Shown: positions 43,762 through 52,863 of the stretch, in pieces | Layout of the letters: each line of letters opens with the position of its first letter | Numbering within the stretch: the first letter of the stretch is position 1 | Position numbers and translations under genes: made by a program | From: Gp13-AA77 sp035946575 | Lineage (GTDB): Bacteria > Acidobacteriota > Terriglobia > UBA7540 | Direction of reading: 5' to 3' | DNA: 64,000 nucleotides | NCBI GenBank assembly: GCA_035946575.1 | Contig: DASYZG010000072.1 | Location: 62,001-126,000 of the forward strand | Notes under the pieces: model-generated | Databases searched by the model: none | Told to the model about the DNA's origin: nothing | What the model saw: the letters and a program-made list of their open reading frames with translations, nothing else

Positions 43762-46614
43762 CTAGAGCGAGGTCCCGAAATAATAGGCGGATTCCGCGGG
43801 CCTCACCGGACGCGGCAGCCACAAGGGACGCCGCAGGTTTCCCGGGCCGGGCGCCGGACGGGTGAGCGCCTTCCACTTCAAATACACGGCGTGGGCACGG
43901 TTGGTGTCCACGAAGATGTCGCCGTAGCGGTCGTCTGCCGCGGCGCGCTCCACGCGCACCATCTGGTGCCAGCAATGCATGCCGCTGATCGGGTCGGGGT
44001 GGACGGGAAAAACGACGTTCTGATGAACGCCGGCGTCGCTCCACCAGACCCGTTCGGTATCACGGTCGCGGCTCGCGTACGGAGCCACCTCGGTGAGATG
44101 ACGCATCTTCCACCGGCCCCTGGCGATCTCCTTCAGATCGACGCGAGCGCTTGACAGACGCTCCAGTTGATCGTCCTGGCTTGCGCGCCAGCGCCCCAGA
44201 TGATGCGAGCAGGCCACCACGCCCGGGGCTAGTCCTTCCGTCACCCAGGCGTGCAGCACGAAATATCCGATCTCGGTGTGGATCTTCAGCAGATCGCCGG
44301 TGCGAATCCGGCCCAGCCTCTCGGCGTCTCGCGGATTGATCCAGAGCGGATTCTTGTGCGCGATTTCGTAGAGCGACTTGGCATTCCCGGTGCGGGTGTG
44401 GATCAGCACCGGCAGACGGAATGTGGGGAGGAGCGTGTAGATCTCCCCGCGCGCTTCCGGCGGCCACTCGACCGGTGGCGTGTAGGCGGGATCGAAATCC
44501 TCCGGCGGCTTTCCGTCAGAAGCCAGTTGGGCAGAGCGGTGGATGTGGCTGCGGCAGTATTCCGGCAGGGCAAATTCCGGCCATTTCCAATCTGCCATGG
44601 TCTGCGAAAAGATCTCGAGCTTGCGCGAGGGCGTGTTGTAGCCGACGACCGGTTTACCCTGGACGATCACGCCGACAGGTTTTCCGCCTTTCATCAACAC
44701 ACCGCCCGAACCGGGTTCGGAGCCCTGCAGATCGGCCGCGGCCACCGGCATCTCGTTCCGCCGGTGAGCGTCGCCGTCCAGCGCAAAGGCCCCGTACTTG
44801 CGCATGTAGGCCAGGGGCGTCAATCCTTCGGCTCTCGCCGCTTCGGGGAGTCCGGGAACCGAATTCTCAAACATCCAGCCGTAGTATTCGTCTACGGTGA
44901 TCTTCTGGCCGGGCCGGTAGGGCGACTCGAACCACTGCCGGATGCCGAGCGTGCCGTCGGGGTCGATCGCCCAGGAGAGGCTGATCCAGAACTCGTCTTC
45001 TTCCCAAACCTGGCCGGGATTGCACTCGTAGCTGTAGTCGATCTTTTTGCCATGTTTCTCCTGGAATACGCGCAGGACCGGCTGACGGAATCCGATCCAT
45101 CTGCCGGAATGCGTCTCCTGGCTCATCAGGTCGTGGCGCTCCGGGCTTTCTCCCATGGGCAGCACGTAGTCGGCGTACCGGGCGGTCTCATTCCACGTCG
45201 GGGTGAGGGCGGCGTGCATGCCGATCAGCGTTTCGTCGCGCAGCACCTCGATCCAGGAGAATCCGTCGGGAAAGGTCCATACGGGATTCAGCACGCGTGT
45301 GAAGTACGTGTCCACGCGGCCGCGGCCTTCCTTGAGAAAGTGCGGCAGCAGGAACGACATCTCAAAAGCGGCCAGCGGCCACTCGGCCGGGAACAGCAGT
45401 TCGTTCCAACCCCTCTGCGGTGGGGGGACGCTGAACGGTTGCGGCACGAACTTATTCCACACACCCAGATTGTGTCCGCCCTCGGTGCCAACCGAGCCGG
45501 TGAGGACATGCAACAGCGCCAGGGCGCGCACCGTCTGCCAGCCGCCCAGGTTTCCGGCCGCGCTGCCGCGCCAGATGTGGGAGGCGAAGCGGCTGCCCGC
45601 CTCGGCGATTTCTCGGGCGATGGTCACGATGGCGTCAGGCGGAACCCCGCTCTCGCGCGCAGCAAATTCCGGCGTGTATCGGGCATAGTGGAGCTTGAGG
45701 GCCTCGATCGCAGCTTCAAACGTCTGTCCGGCGTCGTCAAAGCCGTCGACCTTGAGTTCGGACCAGTTCGTCCAGCTCTTCAAGAATTGCGCGTCAAACC
45801 GGTTCTCGTCGAGGATCACTTTGGCCATGGCCAGCAGCGCTGCGGCCTCGGTTCCGGGATAGGTTGGCAGCCAGTAATCGGCCATGCTGGCCGTATTGGA
45901 CAGGCGCGGATCCATCACCGCCATCTTCGCGCCGGCCATCTTGCCCTCGATGATGCGCTGCGCGTGCGGATTGAAGTAGTGGCCCGATTCGAGGTGCGCC
46001 GAAAGCAGCAGGATGAAGCGCGCGTTGGCATGATCGGGCGAGGGACGGTCGGCATGATGCCAAAGCTGGTATCCGAGGCGCGCCGCCGACGAGCAGACGT
46101 TGGTGTGCGAATTGTGCCCGTCGATGCCCCAGGCCTGCAGCAGCCGGTCCATGATGAAGTCGTGGCCCGGCCGGCCTACGTGGTACATCACCTCTTGGCG
46201 GCGTCCTTCCGCGATCGCTTTGCGGATGCGCGCGCCGAGGGTCTTGAGCACCTCCTCCCAGGTCACTTGCTCCCATTTGCCGCCGCCTCGCGGTCCCACG
46301 CGCTTCAGAGGATGCAGGATGCGGCCGGCATCGCGGATCTGGTCGATGGTCGCCGGACCCTTGGCACATACGCGTCCCCGGCTGGCGGGATGGCGGGGAT
46401 TGCCCTCAAACTTGTCGATCTGCCCGGTCTCCTTGTTGACGTAGGCCAGCAGTCCGCAGGCGGATTCGCAGTTGAAGCAGATGGTGGGAATAAGCTGGTA
46501 ATGGCGCTCCACCCGCTGCGGCCACGCGGTGGAATCGAGCTCCACCCAGTCGTCCCAGCGCTCCGCGGGCGGGCAAGGTGCCAGGTACATACTCCCGTTC
46601 TGGAATTGACTCAT
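43762..46614 (-). CDS. molybdopterin oxidoreductase, PsrA/PhsA-like catalytic subunit
   Basis: 950-residue DMSO-reductase-family enzyme. The N-terminal 4Fe-4S motif is CFNCESACGLLAYV with Cys46, 49, 53 and 83. The probable Mo ligand is Cys174 in HTNVCSSAARLGY, near the place of Cys173 in Thermus polysulfide reductase. The molybdopterin-binding segments PTYPGTEAAALLAMA, HVLTGSVGTEGGHN and the C-terminal NPRDAERLGRIRTGDLL domain are complete. No Tat signal is visible, so the catalytic domain is probably cytoplasmic. Substrate (polysulfide, thiosulfate, arsenic oxyanion or other) cannot be set. A matching FeS/NrfD fusion is encoded at 50391-51917. Confidence 0.88.
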   Translation of the reverse strand: MSQFQNGSMYLAPCPPAERWDDWVELDSTAWPQRVERHYQLIPTICFNCESACGLLAYVNKETGQIDKFEGNPRHPASRGRVCAKGPATIDQIRDAGRILHPLKRVGPRGGGKWEQVTWEEVLKTLGARIRKAIAEGRRQEVMYHVGRPGHDFIMDRLLQAWGIDGHNSHTNVCSSAARLGYQLWHHADRPSPDHANARFILLLSAHLESGHYFNPHAQRIIEGKMAGAKMAVMDPRLSNTASMADYWLPTYPGTEAAALLAMAKVILDENRFDAQFLKSWTNWSELKVDGFDDAGQTFEAAIEALKLHYARYTPEFAARESGVPPDAIVTIAREIAEAGSRFASHIWRGSAAGNLGGWQTVRALALLHVLTGSVGTEGGHNLGVWNKFVPQPFSVPPPQRGWNELLFPAEWPLAAFEMSFLLPHFLKEGRGRVDTYFTRVLNPVWTFPDGFSWIEVLRDETLIGMHAALTPTWNETARYADYVLPMGESPERHDLMSQETHSGRWIGFRQPVLRVFQEKHGKKIDYSYECNPGQVWEEDEFWISLSWAIDPDGTLGIRQWFESPYRPGQKITVDEYYGWMFENSVPGLPEAARAEGLTPLAYMRKYGAFALDGDAHRRNEMPVAAADLQGSEPGSGGVLMKGGKPVGVIVQGKPVVGYNTPSRKLEIFSQTMADWKWPEFALPEYCRSHIHRSAQLASDGKPPEDFDPAYTPPVEWPPEARGEIYTLLPTFRLPVLIHTRTGNAKSLYEIAHKNPLWINPRDAERLGRIRTGDLLKIHTEIGYFVLHAWVTEGLAPGVVACSHHLGRWRASQDDQLERLSSARVDLKEIARGRWKMRHLTEVAPYASRDRDTERVWWSDAGVHQNVVFPVHPDPISGMHCWHQMVRVERAAADDRYGDIFVDTNRAHAVYLKWKALTRPAPGPGNLRRPLWLPRPVRPAESAYYFGTSL

Positions 46615-47057
46615 AGTCGGGTATCAATCTTAGACTATAACCGGCGTTCTAGTCCGAGCAGGGACGCGCTCCCTGCAGGTTCACCCCGCGTGGAAGCCGC
46701 GCGGTGGCCGCGAACCAACGCGGCCGCGCCACCCCGAGGCTTTGCGGAGGAGGCGACTATCGAAAAGTTAAGTGATTTGTTTTCATAAACCTAACGGCTT
46801 CGTTTGGCAGTTTTCCAATTTCGACTGCTCTTAGGACTTATTTATGTATACTATGTATGTATATCACGATAAGTAATACATCCGCACCGTTGGACTCTTT
46901 TGTGCCGCGCCAGCGCGATTGTCAACGGGAATCGAGCGGTCGGTTGTGACGTCATCGGCAGAATGCACGGCTCAAAGACGATTTTTCCGGTGTCAGTAGT
47001 GATGGTGCCCCGGCGTTGATCTCGCGAAACGAGATTCAGCGGCCGGTGAAGGGTATC
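46615..47057. other. divergent intergenic region psrA-like / lipoprotein
   Basis: 443 bp. A perfect hairpin GCAGGGA-N5-TCCCTGC (46658-46676) sits 44 bp before the molybdoenzyme start and could be regulatory. The section 46760-46880 is strikingly AT-rich, with TATGTATACTATGTATGTAT at 46844-46863, and probably contains promoters. No gene is evident. Confidence 0.6.
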
Positions 47058-48215
47058 ATGCCGGACGCCGACCATCTCGCGAAGGGATCTTTGGAGGGTG
47101 CCGTTAGACCAAGCCTTCCCAGGCATACTGTGCGCCTTGCCGCTGCTCTGGCATGGGTAATCCTTACCGGTGCCTGCGCTCAGCCCGGAACCCCGGCATT
47201 TCGGCTCGAGGGCCGTCCCACTTCTCCTCTGCTGGTGCCACCCTCGCCCAAACTTGCCTCCAGCCGTGACGCTGTCCGTGTGCGCCGGGGCCCGGTCGAT
47301 GCAGACTGCACCATCAAAACGCCGGTACTGGCGCTGGAATGGCGAGGATCGAAGGCCCGCTTGGTTCCCAATCTCGACGCCATCCGGAAGATGACCAACC
47401 TCGCGCTTGCGCCTCATCTCGAGGAGTTTCGGACTGACGTCTTCCGCCTGCAAGAGCGCGGCTGTTTCAGTCAGGAGGGCGCCGACCGCCTGCTGGCCGC
47501 CCTGGCAAGCTCCGCGCCCATGCCGCCGAAGACGGTCCTGTCGCTTCGTTACGGGCCATCGCTCACTACGGGATACGTGGACCTTGTGCCGGGCTTCCGG
47601 CTTGAGGATGCCACGCTGATCCGGACGTCCGGCGGCAGAGCGGTCGGGCAACGTACCGGGTGGTACAAGGTGGTGGCCCGGGGCAGCGATGGCGTTCGCG
47701 TGGTTCGGGCCGGGCGACCCAGGCTCCATTGGTTTCCAGGGCGGGGCCGCGGTGAGCCGCCGGCACCTCTCGACCTGCGCTTTCCCGCCGAGGCCCGCGT
47801 TTGGCGGCTCTCATGGTGGGTGACAGCTTCGAGCGCCGACCACTTTAACATGGTCATTGCCGCCGTCGACCGCCCGACCCTGGACAACGCGACGCGGCAC
47901 CTTGCCGGGAGGCCGGCGGACTGTTTGAGTCTGGACGCCGCCGTGCGCGGGGCGTGGTGCCGGCCCCTCTCACCCGATACGGTCCTCACGGCGGAGATCC
48001 CGATCGAAGCCCAAGGCCGCACCGTTTACGTCCCGCTTACTGCGAATGTGGCCCAGGCGCTGATCACGATCGGGGTCTCTGACCCCGAGTCCGTGGAACC
48101 GACGCTGAAGATTTGGCGGCGGTTCGGCGGGCACATGTACCCCGTCCAGTTTGATCCGGGCTCTAAAGCCATCCTGAACCTTCCGTTGGTATCGCGCGAC
48201 AGGCTTCACTGGTAG
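47058..48215 (+). CDS. putative lipoprotein, unknown function
   Basis: 385 residues. The N-terminus has a type II signal peptide ending LTGAC, so lipid attachment at Cys is predicted. The rest is a large soluble domain of mixed strands with DCTIKTPVLALEWRG, TVLSLRYGPSLTTGYVDLVP and WWVTASSADHFNMVIAAVDR, which I cannot place in a family. The start at 47058 is supported by AAGGGT upstream; GTG inside HTVRLAAALAW would give a shorter signal. It is convergent with the next lipoprotein gene, 11 bp apart. Confidence 0.68.
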   Translation: MPDADHLAKGSLEGAVRPSLPRHTVRLAAALAWVILTGACAQPGTPAFRLEGRPTSPLLVPPSPKLASSRDAVRVRRGPVDADCTIKTPVLALEWRGSKARLVPNLDAIRKMTNLALAPHLEEFRTDVFRLQERGCFSQEGADRLLAALASSAPMPPKTVLSLRYGPSLTTGYVDLVPGFRLEDATLIRTSGGRAVGQRTGWYKVVARGSDGVRVVRAGRPRLHWFPGRGRGEPPAPLDLRFPAEARVWRLSWWVTASSADHFNMVIAAVDRPTLDNATRHLAGRPADCLSLDAAVRGAWCRPLSPDTVLTAEIPIEAQGRTVYVPLTANVAQALITIGVSDPESVEPTLKIWRRFGGHMYPVQFDPGSKAILNLPLVSRDRLHW

Positions 48216-48226
48216 CCCGGCATGGT

Positions 48227-48739
48227 CTACATCGCTTTCGAGGGCGGCGGTCCGGGCGGGGTTGCGGATGAAGCAATATCGGAAACTGCCTTCCAGGACC
48301 CGTCGGCCTGCTTCCTGTAAACCGTTACGTAACTGCCTTTGTCACTGATCGGCTTTTGGGTTGCCGGATCCGTCATGTTCATGGTGTACCCGCCCTCGGT
48401 GTAAGCGAAGTCGCCCGATTTTGCGACCTCGACCCGGTCGGGTGTGAAGCTCAGGGAGAGAGCGTTGTCGGAAACCATTTCCTTCAGGCCCGCGCGGATG
48501 CTGTCCTTACCGTTCCAGGGCGGGGCTCCGGGACTCATCAAGACGGCGTCGTCAGTATAATGCGCCAACAACTTGTCGACGTCTTTTGCCTGGAAATCTT
48601 TGTTCCACTGGGCTTCGTTGTCCTTGATAGCCTGAACGTCGGCGTCGTGAGTGTCGGAAGTCTGCGGCGCCTGGCTGCAACTCGCCAGCACCAGCGCCAG
48701 GAGACTGGTGACACTGACCGCCAAAATGCTGCGTTTCAT
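48227..48739 (-). CDS. lipoprotein with SnoaL/DUF4440-like domain
   Basis: 170 residues. The signal peptide ends in the lipobox LASC, so it is a predicted lipoprotein. The mature part is a cone-shaped NTF2-like fold of the DUF4440 kind: ADVQAIKDNEAQWNKDFQAK, VDKLLAHYTDDAVLMSPGAP, GKDSIRAGLKEM, then strands ending YVTVYRKQADGSWKAVSDIA. Members are often of unknown function; some are small-molecule-binding or isomerase-like. A strong GGAGGGGG site precedes the ATG. Confidence 0.83.
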   Translation of the reverse strand: MKRSILAVSVTSLLALVLASCSQAPQTSDTHDADVQAIKDNEAQWNKDFQAKDVDKLLAHYTDDAVLMSPGAPPWNGKDSIRAGLKEMVSDNALSLSFTPDRVEVAKSGDFAYTEGGYTMNMTDPATQKPISDKGSYVTVYRKQADGSWKAVSDIASSATPPGPPPSKAM

Positions 48740-49106
48740 ATCCCCCTCCAGCGTGAAATGTCGTCCCGACCTTTCCAGGTCGAGTATTTCGGGCGAGCGA
48801 TAACGTACATCGGAAAGGAGCCAGGTGTGAAGATAACTTTGTAGTCACCTTAATGCGTCTGCATGAGTCCCGAATGCGCCTCGGGGGCGGCGAGGTGTCT
48901 TCGGGCCGGTGTGGTGGAGGGTTGGTGCGAGTCCTGCCGCTGACGCGATTCTCCTCTGCGGCGGGCAAGCAGGGGCAAATCGCGAAAACCCTGCGCCTCG
49001 CACCGGCCGTCGATTATACGAACATTCGATGCGAATGGCGGAGATTCTGGCGTCGCGAGGGATCGTTGTCGCGTGCTCGTCGCCGTGGTTCGGTCAGCTG
49101 ATCGTC
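48740..49106. other. intergenic region
   Basis: 367 bp between two minus-strand genes. Open frames here look random. The segment near 48820-48860 is AT-richer and may contain the promoter of the lipoprotein gene. No repeat or RNA is recognised. Confidence 0.5.
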
Positions 49107-50315
49107 TCAGTTGCGCGAGGAATAGATAAAGTCCTCAATCTCGTCGATCCGCTGGTCGGCGTCATGGTAACCGATGTCGATCAGGGCGTTCGTGTATTCC
49201 GGTGTGAACAGCAGATAGCTCATCAGGGCGGAGCAGGAATCGGCGTCGCGGCCCAGGCTGTTCACGAAATAGCTGATGAGATAGGGCATGGCCGTGCGAT
49301 GCTCAGCGGCCACGTCGGACAGGTCTACCGAGGGCGCGATGTAAAACGTTCTCAAGGGCCGCATTTTTTGGGAGCCGTTGCCGGATTTGCGGAGCTGCCC
49401 GGTTTCCAGAAGTTCATTCAATCGTTCCAGGTGCTCGATGTCCGTGGCCAGGTGGTCGAGGAACATCACGTTGCAGAGAAGCCCCGCAACTTCCGCGAGA
49501 GAAGGGGGCTTGCCATTATCCGATTCCTCCCTGTCCCGCCGGTTCTCGCAGCGTACGCCGATGGCGAACACGCGCCCGGCTCCCAGGCGGATCAGCGGGC
49601 TCAGGGGCTGGGAGAGCCGCATGCAGCCATCGCCGAAGAAGGCGGTGCCGAGGGCGGTCTTGAGCTGCACCGGTGGAAAGACCAGGGGAATCGCGGCTGA
49701 GGCGCACACGTGGTCGACGGTGATCTTGGTGGCCAGCGTCACGCGGCGGCTGCGCTGCCACATCGGATGTCCCTTGGCGCCCTGGATGAAGAGATAGCTT
49801 TTTCCCGAGCCGTAATTGGTGGCAGAGATCGCGAGGGCATAGAGATGGCCCTGCCGGATATTTTCCTGAATCCGGCCGCAGTCGAGATGCTCGCCGAGGT
49901 AGCGTCGCAATGGCGTGGCGTCGAGGAGCGAGCGCGCATTACCTCCTCCGAGAAAACCTCCGAAGGAGAGGTCGAGTATCCAGGTCAGGGAGTTGCGGGT
50001 CTGCGCCGCCAGGTCGCAGCGAAAGACGTCCGCCGGCTTGATGTCGGACCAAAGTTGGGCCAGGACCCTGGTGGCCACGCCAAAATCGTCACTGCCCACG
50101 GCTACGGCCGTGCCATTGACCGCGCCCGCCGAAGCGCCACCGACAATGGGAAAAGGATTGCCGTGCGTCTGAATCCGTTTAATCTCGCCGATGCGTTTCA
50201 GGACTCCAGCCTGATACGCACCCCGGGCGCCCCCGCCCGTCATGGCTAAACCGAGCGCGTTCTCCAACTTGCCCCCCATGGCCCGCCCGCATCCGGCACG
50301 ATCCAGGCGCGCCAT
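49107..50315 (-). CDS. patatin-like phospholipase
   Basis: 402-residue cytoplasmic patatin-domain protein. It has the oxyanion loop TGGGARGAYQAG (26-37), the nucleophile Ser62 in GGASAGAVNG, and the dyad Asp229 in FFGDGCMR. Such enzymes hydrolyse acyl esters of phospholipids. The C-terminal half (about 270-402) adds a helical region (LATDIEHLERLNELLE, MPYLISYFVNSLG) of unknown role. I chose the ATG at 50315 because GGAGAGGA precedes it; ATG 50279 has no RBS. It stands 75 bp beyond the FeS/NrfD gene on the same strand and may be co-transcribed. Confidence 0.88.
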   Translation of the reverse strand: MARLDRAGCGRAMGGKLENALGLAMTGGGARGAYQAGVLKRIGEIKRIQTHGNPFPIVGGASAGAVNGTAVAVGSDDFGVATRVLAQLWSDIKPADVFRCDLAAQTRNSLTWILDLSFGGFLGGGNARSLLDATPLRRYLGEHLDCGRIQENIRQGHLYALAISATNYGSGKSYLFIQGAKGHPMWQRSRRVTLATKITVDHVCASAAIPLVFPPVQLKTALGTAFFGDGCMRLSQPLSPLIRLGAGRVFAIGVRCENRRDREESDNGKPPSLAEVAGLLCNVMFLDHLATDIEHLERLNELLETGQLRKSGNGSQKMRPLRTFYIAPSVDLSDVAAEHRTAMPYLISYFVNSLGRDADSCSALMSYLLFTPEYTNALIDIGYHDADQRIDEIEDFIYSSRN

Positions 50316-50390
50316 TCCTCTCCATGTCTCTAACCGCAGCTTAACCCAGAAACGGCCCGCTGGGAACGCCCGGCCGCGGCCAGAGGTCGA

Positions 50391-51917
50391 TCAACTGTTC
50401 GGCACCTTCTGCGCTGCCATTACAAAACACCATTCGAACGCCAGCAAACCCGCGAGCGCCAGCAGGCCGGCAAGCGCGGGCACCATGAACGTCCAGGCTC
50501 CCAGAACGAGCAGCAATCCCGGCGAGAGAACGCCGATCAGGATGACTCCCAGCCAGAAGAGCACGCGATACGGGCCGCGCGTGATCAGGCGCGCCGCATA
50601 GCGCGAGTTGATGGTTCCGTGCGGCACCAGCACCTCTTCGATCACGATGAGCAGGTGCAAGGCCAGGCAAACCAGCAGGGCCCAGGCGGCGAGTGCGCGC
50701 GTCCGCTCCGTGCCGCCCCCGGCACCCGGCAGGCAGGCGAGAACCGCGGCACCTGCCATGACGGCCTGCACGATCAGATGCAGCCCGAGCAGCGGCGTTT
50801 GCCACAGATCGCGGCCCTTGCACTGCGCAAAAAGAAAGGCGGTGTAGAGAGCAGCCAGCAGTCCCAGCACCAGACTGGTCCAGAGCAGCAGGGTGGCGGC
50901 CGCCGACCAGTCCGCAAGGCGCGCCAGCAGGAACAATCCGGCGAGCCCGCTGTACGCCATGAGAATGATCCCGCCGCGCGCCAGCCACGACCGTCGCTGC
51001 GGAGTGAGCAGAACGCGGTAGAAGCGCTCGGGGCGCGTCAGGTCGGCGACTAACATGAAGGTGGTGGCGGCCGTAAAGACCAGAGCCACCACCGCCATGA
51101 TTTCCTCACGGATGCGGCTGAACGGTATCCAGGCGAGCGCCACGGCAACGGCGGGCAGCAGGAGCGGAGCGGAGCCGATGGATTTCAGCCAAAGATACGC
51201 CGGCACCTGCCAGCCCCAGGGCCGCTCGTGCCCAACGTCGTAGGCGGCGAGCACGTCCGGCTGCGCGAAAGGGCTGTCCGCCGGGTAAGCAGCGCCGCCG
51301 CCATGGAGCTTTTCGTTGCGCTCGGACCACAGGTAGAAGGCTTCGTGACGCGCCGCGGTGGGAACGAGCGCGCCCGGCTCGCCGTCGACGTAGTACAGCT
51401 TGGGCTCGGTTCCCGCCTCCGGCCTGCGCACTGCGACGTCGTGCTCGCGGACCAGTTGCGCGATCGGACTCCCGGGCCGGTCGAGGTCTCCGGCGACGAT
51501 GGCCTGCTCAGGGCAGACGATCACGCAGGCAGGCTGGAGGCCCACCTCGACGCGATGCGCGCAGTAGTTGCACTTGGCGGCGGTGTGGCTGGCGGGATCG
51601 ATATAGATTGCGTCGTAGGGACACGCCTGCATGCAGGCTTTACAGCCGATGCAGCGCCCGGAGTCGAAATCCACGATGCCGTCGGGACGCTGAAACATGG
51701 CCGTGACCGGGCAGATCTCGACGCAGGGAGGCTCGGCGCAGTGATTGCAGCGCGTCACCTGGAAATGGCGCCGGACCTGCGGAAACCGGCCCTTTTCCAC
51801 GTACTTCACCCAGGTCCGATTGACGCCCAGCGGGACGTGATTCTCCGTCTTGCAGGCGACGGAGCAGGCGTGGCATCCGATGCACTTGCGATTGTCAATG
51901 ACGAACCCGTAGTTCAT
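50391..51917 (-). CDS. fused 4Fe-4S ferredoxin plus NrfD-type membrane subunit (PsrB-PsrC-like)
   Basis: 508-residue fusion. The first about 200 residues are a four-cluster ferredoxin: C12-x2-C-x2-C-x3-C (CIGCHACSVAC), CNHCAEPPCVEICP, CIGCKACMQACP and CNYCAH...PACVIVCP. The last about 290 residues have eight hydrophobic helices typical of NrfD/PsrC, which bind quinone and pass electrons through the ferredoxin part to a molybdoenzyme. It has no catalytic subunit beside it; the psrA-like gene lies 4 kb downstream on the same strand. Start ATG 51917 chosen since the ferredoxin begins at once. Confidence 0.9.
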   Translation of the reverse strand: MNYGFVIDNRKCIGCHACSVACKTENHVPLGVNRTWVKYVEKGRFPQVRRHFQVTRCNHCAEPPCVEICPVTAMFQRPDGIVDFDSGRCIGCKACMQACPYDAIYIDPASHTAAKCNYCAHRVEVGLQPACVIVCPEQAIVAGDLDRPGSPIAQLVREHDVAVRRPEAGTEPKLYYVDGEPGALVPTAARHEAFYLWSERNEKLHGGGAAYPADSPFAQPDVLAAYDVGHERPWGWQVPAYLWLKSIGSAPLLLPAVAVALAWIPFSRIREEIMAVVALVFTAATTFMLVADLTRPERFYRVLLTPQRRSWLARGGIILMAYSGLAGLFLLARLADWSAAATLLLWTSLVLGLLAALYTAFLFAQCKGRDLWQTPLLGLHLIVQAVMAGAAVLACLPGAGGGTERTRALAAWALLVCLALHLLIVIEEVLVPHGTINSRYAARLITRGPYRVLFWLGVILIGVLSPGLLLVLGAWTFMVPALAGLLALAGLLAFEWCFVMAAQKVPNS

Positions 51918-52214
51918 GCGGGGCGCCGGCCGCTGGAGCACACGGTGGATTCTGCGAGCTTGATCATGCGGTTATTGCCGGTCCGCCCGAGGCTCGATTC
52001 GCGAATCGAGTGGCTGAGCGGCGAATCAGGTTAGCATCAATTCGGACGGTGTGTCAGCTTTTCTCGTGCGACAGTAGCGGCGTGCGGCCAGATCCAGGGA
52101 CGCTGAGCCCGGGAAATGGCATCGAAATCGCCCGCCACGCTTTCGGCCGTTCTCGGCAGTCCACAGTTAACCCTTTCCCTTAGGCCACGTATTCAGTTGC
52201 AGGGGGAAATTACG
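51918..52214. other. divergent intergenic region with an 18-bp palindrome
   Basis: 297 bp. It holds the perfect palindrome CTCGATTCGCGAATCGAG (51993-52010), 76 bp upstream of the FeS/NrfD start, a plausible operator. No gene, RNA or repeat otherwise. Confidence 0.6.
51993..52010. promoter_or_regulatory. candidate operator: perfect 18-bp palindrome
   Basis: CTCGATTCGCGAATCGAG is its own reverse complement. It lies between the divergent FeS/NrfD gene and a small secreted-protein gene, near the expected promoter of the former. The regulator is unknown. Confidence 0.45.
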
Positions 52215-52601
52215 ATGCAACGATTGGGACCACGGATCGCGGGGGCACTGTTGGGCTTATTACTGGCGCTGTCGGCGGCTTCGGCCCGCGCGGTTGATGT
52301 CACGGGACACTGGCGTGTGACCATTACCACGCCCGACGGCAGTATCACCGGCGAGGCAGCCTTCCAGCAGCGTGGCCATTCGGTGACGGGGTGGCTCGGC
52401 CCGAGCGCAGCCGATCCCATTCCCATCACCCTGGTTCTCAAGGGAAACAAGCTCACCATCAAGACGCACCCTCAGCCCGGGCGGACGGTAGCTTTCGACA
52501 CGTGCCAGGTCACGGTGAATGGAGACAAGATGACCGGCACGATCGACGCCGGCAAGGGAACCATCGAGCTGGTGAAAAGCAAGCCTGCGGACCGGCGGTA
52601 G
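52215..52601 (+). CDS. small exported protein, unknown
   Basis: 128 residues. Signal peptide RLGPRIAGALLGLLLALSAASARA, followed by a compact beta-rich domain (GHWRVTITTPDGSITGEAAF, ITLVLKGNKLTIKT, GDKMTGTIDAG) typical of small secreted hypotheticals seen in Acidobacteriota. One cysteine (TCQVTV). ATG 52215 is chosen because AGGGGGA lies eight bases upstream; the upstream frame has no RBS. Confidence 0.75.
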   Translation: MQRLGPRIAGALLGLLLALSAASARAVDVTGHWRVTITTPDGSITGEAAFQQRGHSVTGWLGPSAADPIPITLVLKGNKLTIKTHPQPGRTVAFDTCQVTVNGDKMTGTIDAGKGTIELVKSKPADRR

Positions 52602-52863
52602 CGAGAGCAGGTTGCCGGCCCCTTCAACTACAGCTTTTCTTCCTCCCAAGCTGGAAATTCTACCCGCCAAAGCCGCAGCGGAAACCCAAGGATCACGGCA
52701 ACACTCAATGCAGCAATGGCTTAGGAAATCTTCGCGAGTGGTACTGAGCTTGCCCACAACCGGAGTTACGGCCGGCAGAACGTCCGCACGGGGCGCGAGC
52801 CTCGTGGCCCGCGGAATCCAGCAGTTCAGGTAAAAGGCGCGATTCGCGACAGGAGAACAGCCC

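Noticed and set aside
44251..46788. 845-codon frame antisense to the molybdoenzyme
   Set aside because: Composition is typical of a reversed GC-rich gene, and the sense product has all cluster and cofactor motifs.
46800..46830. TTTGGCAG word resembling a sigma-54 -24 element
   Set aside because: No GC at the required 12-bp distance.
52070..52090. GTAGCGGCG word resembling the REP head
   Set aside because: No palindrome follows and there is no inverted partner.
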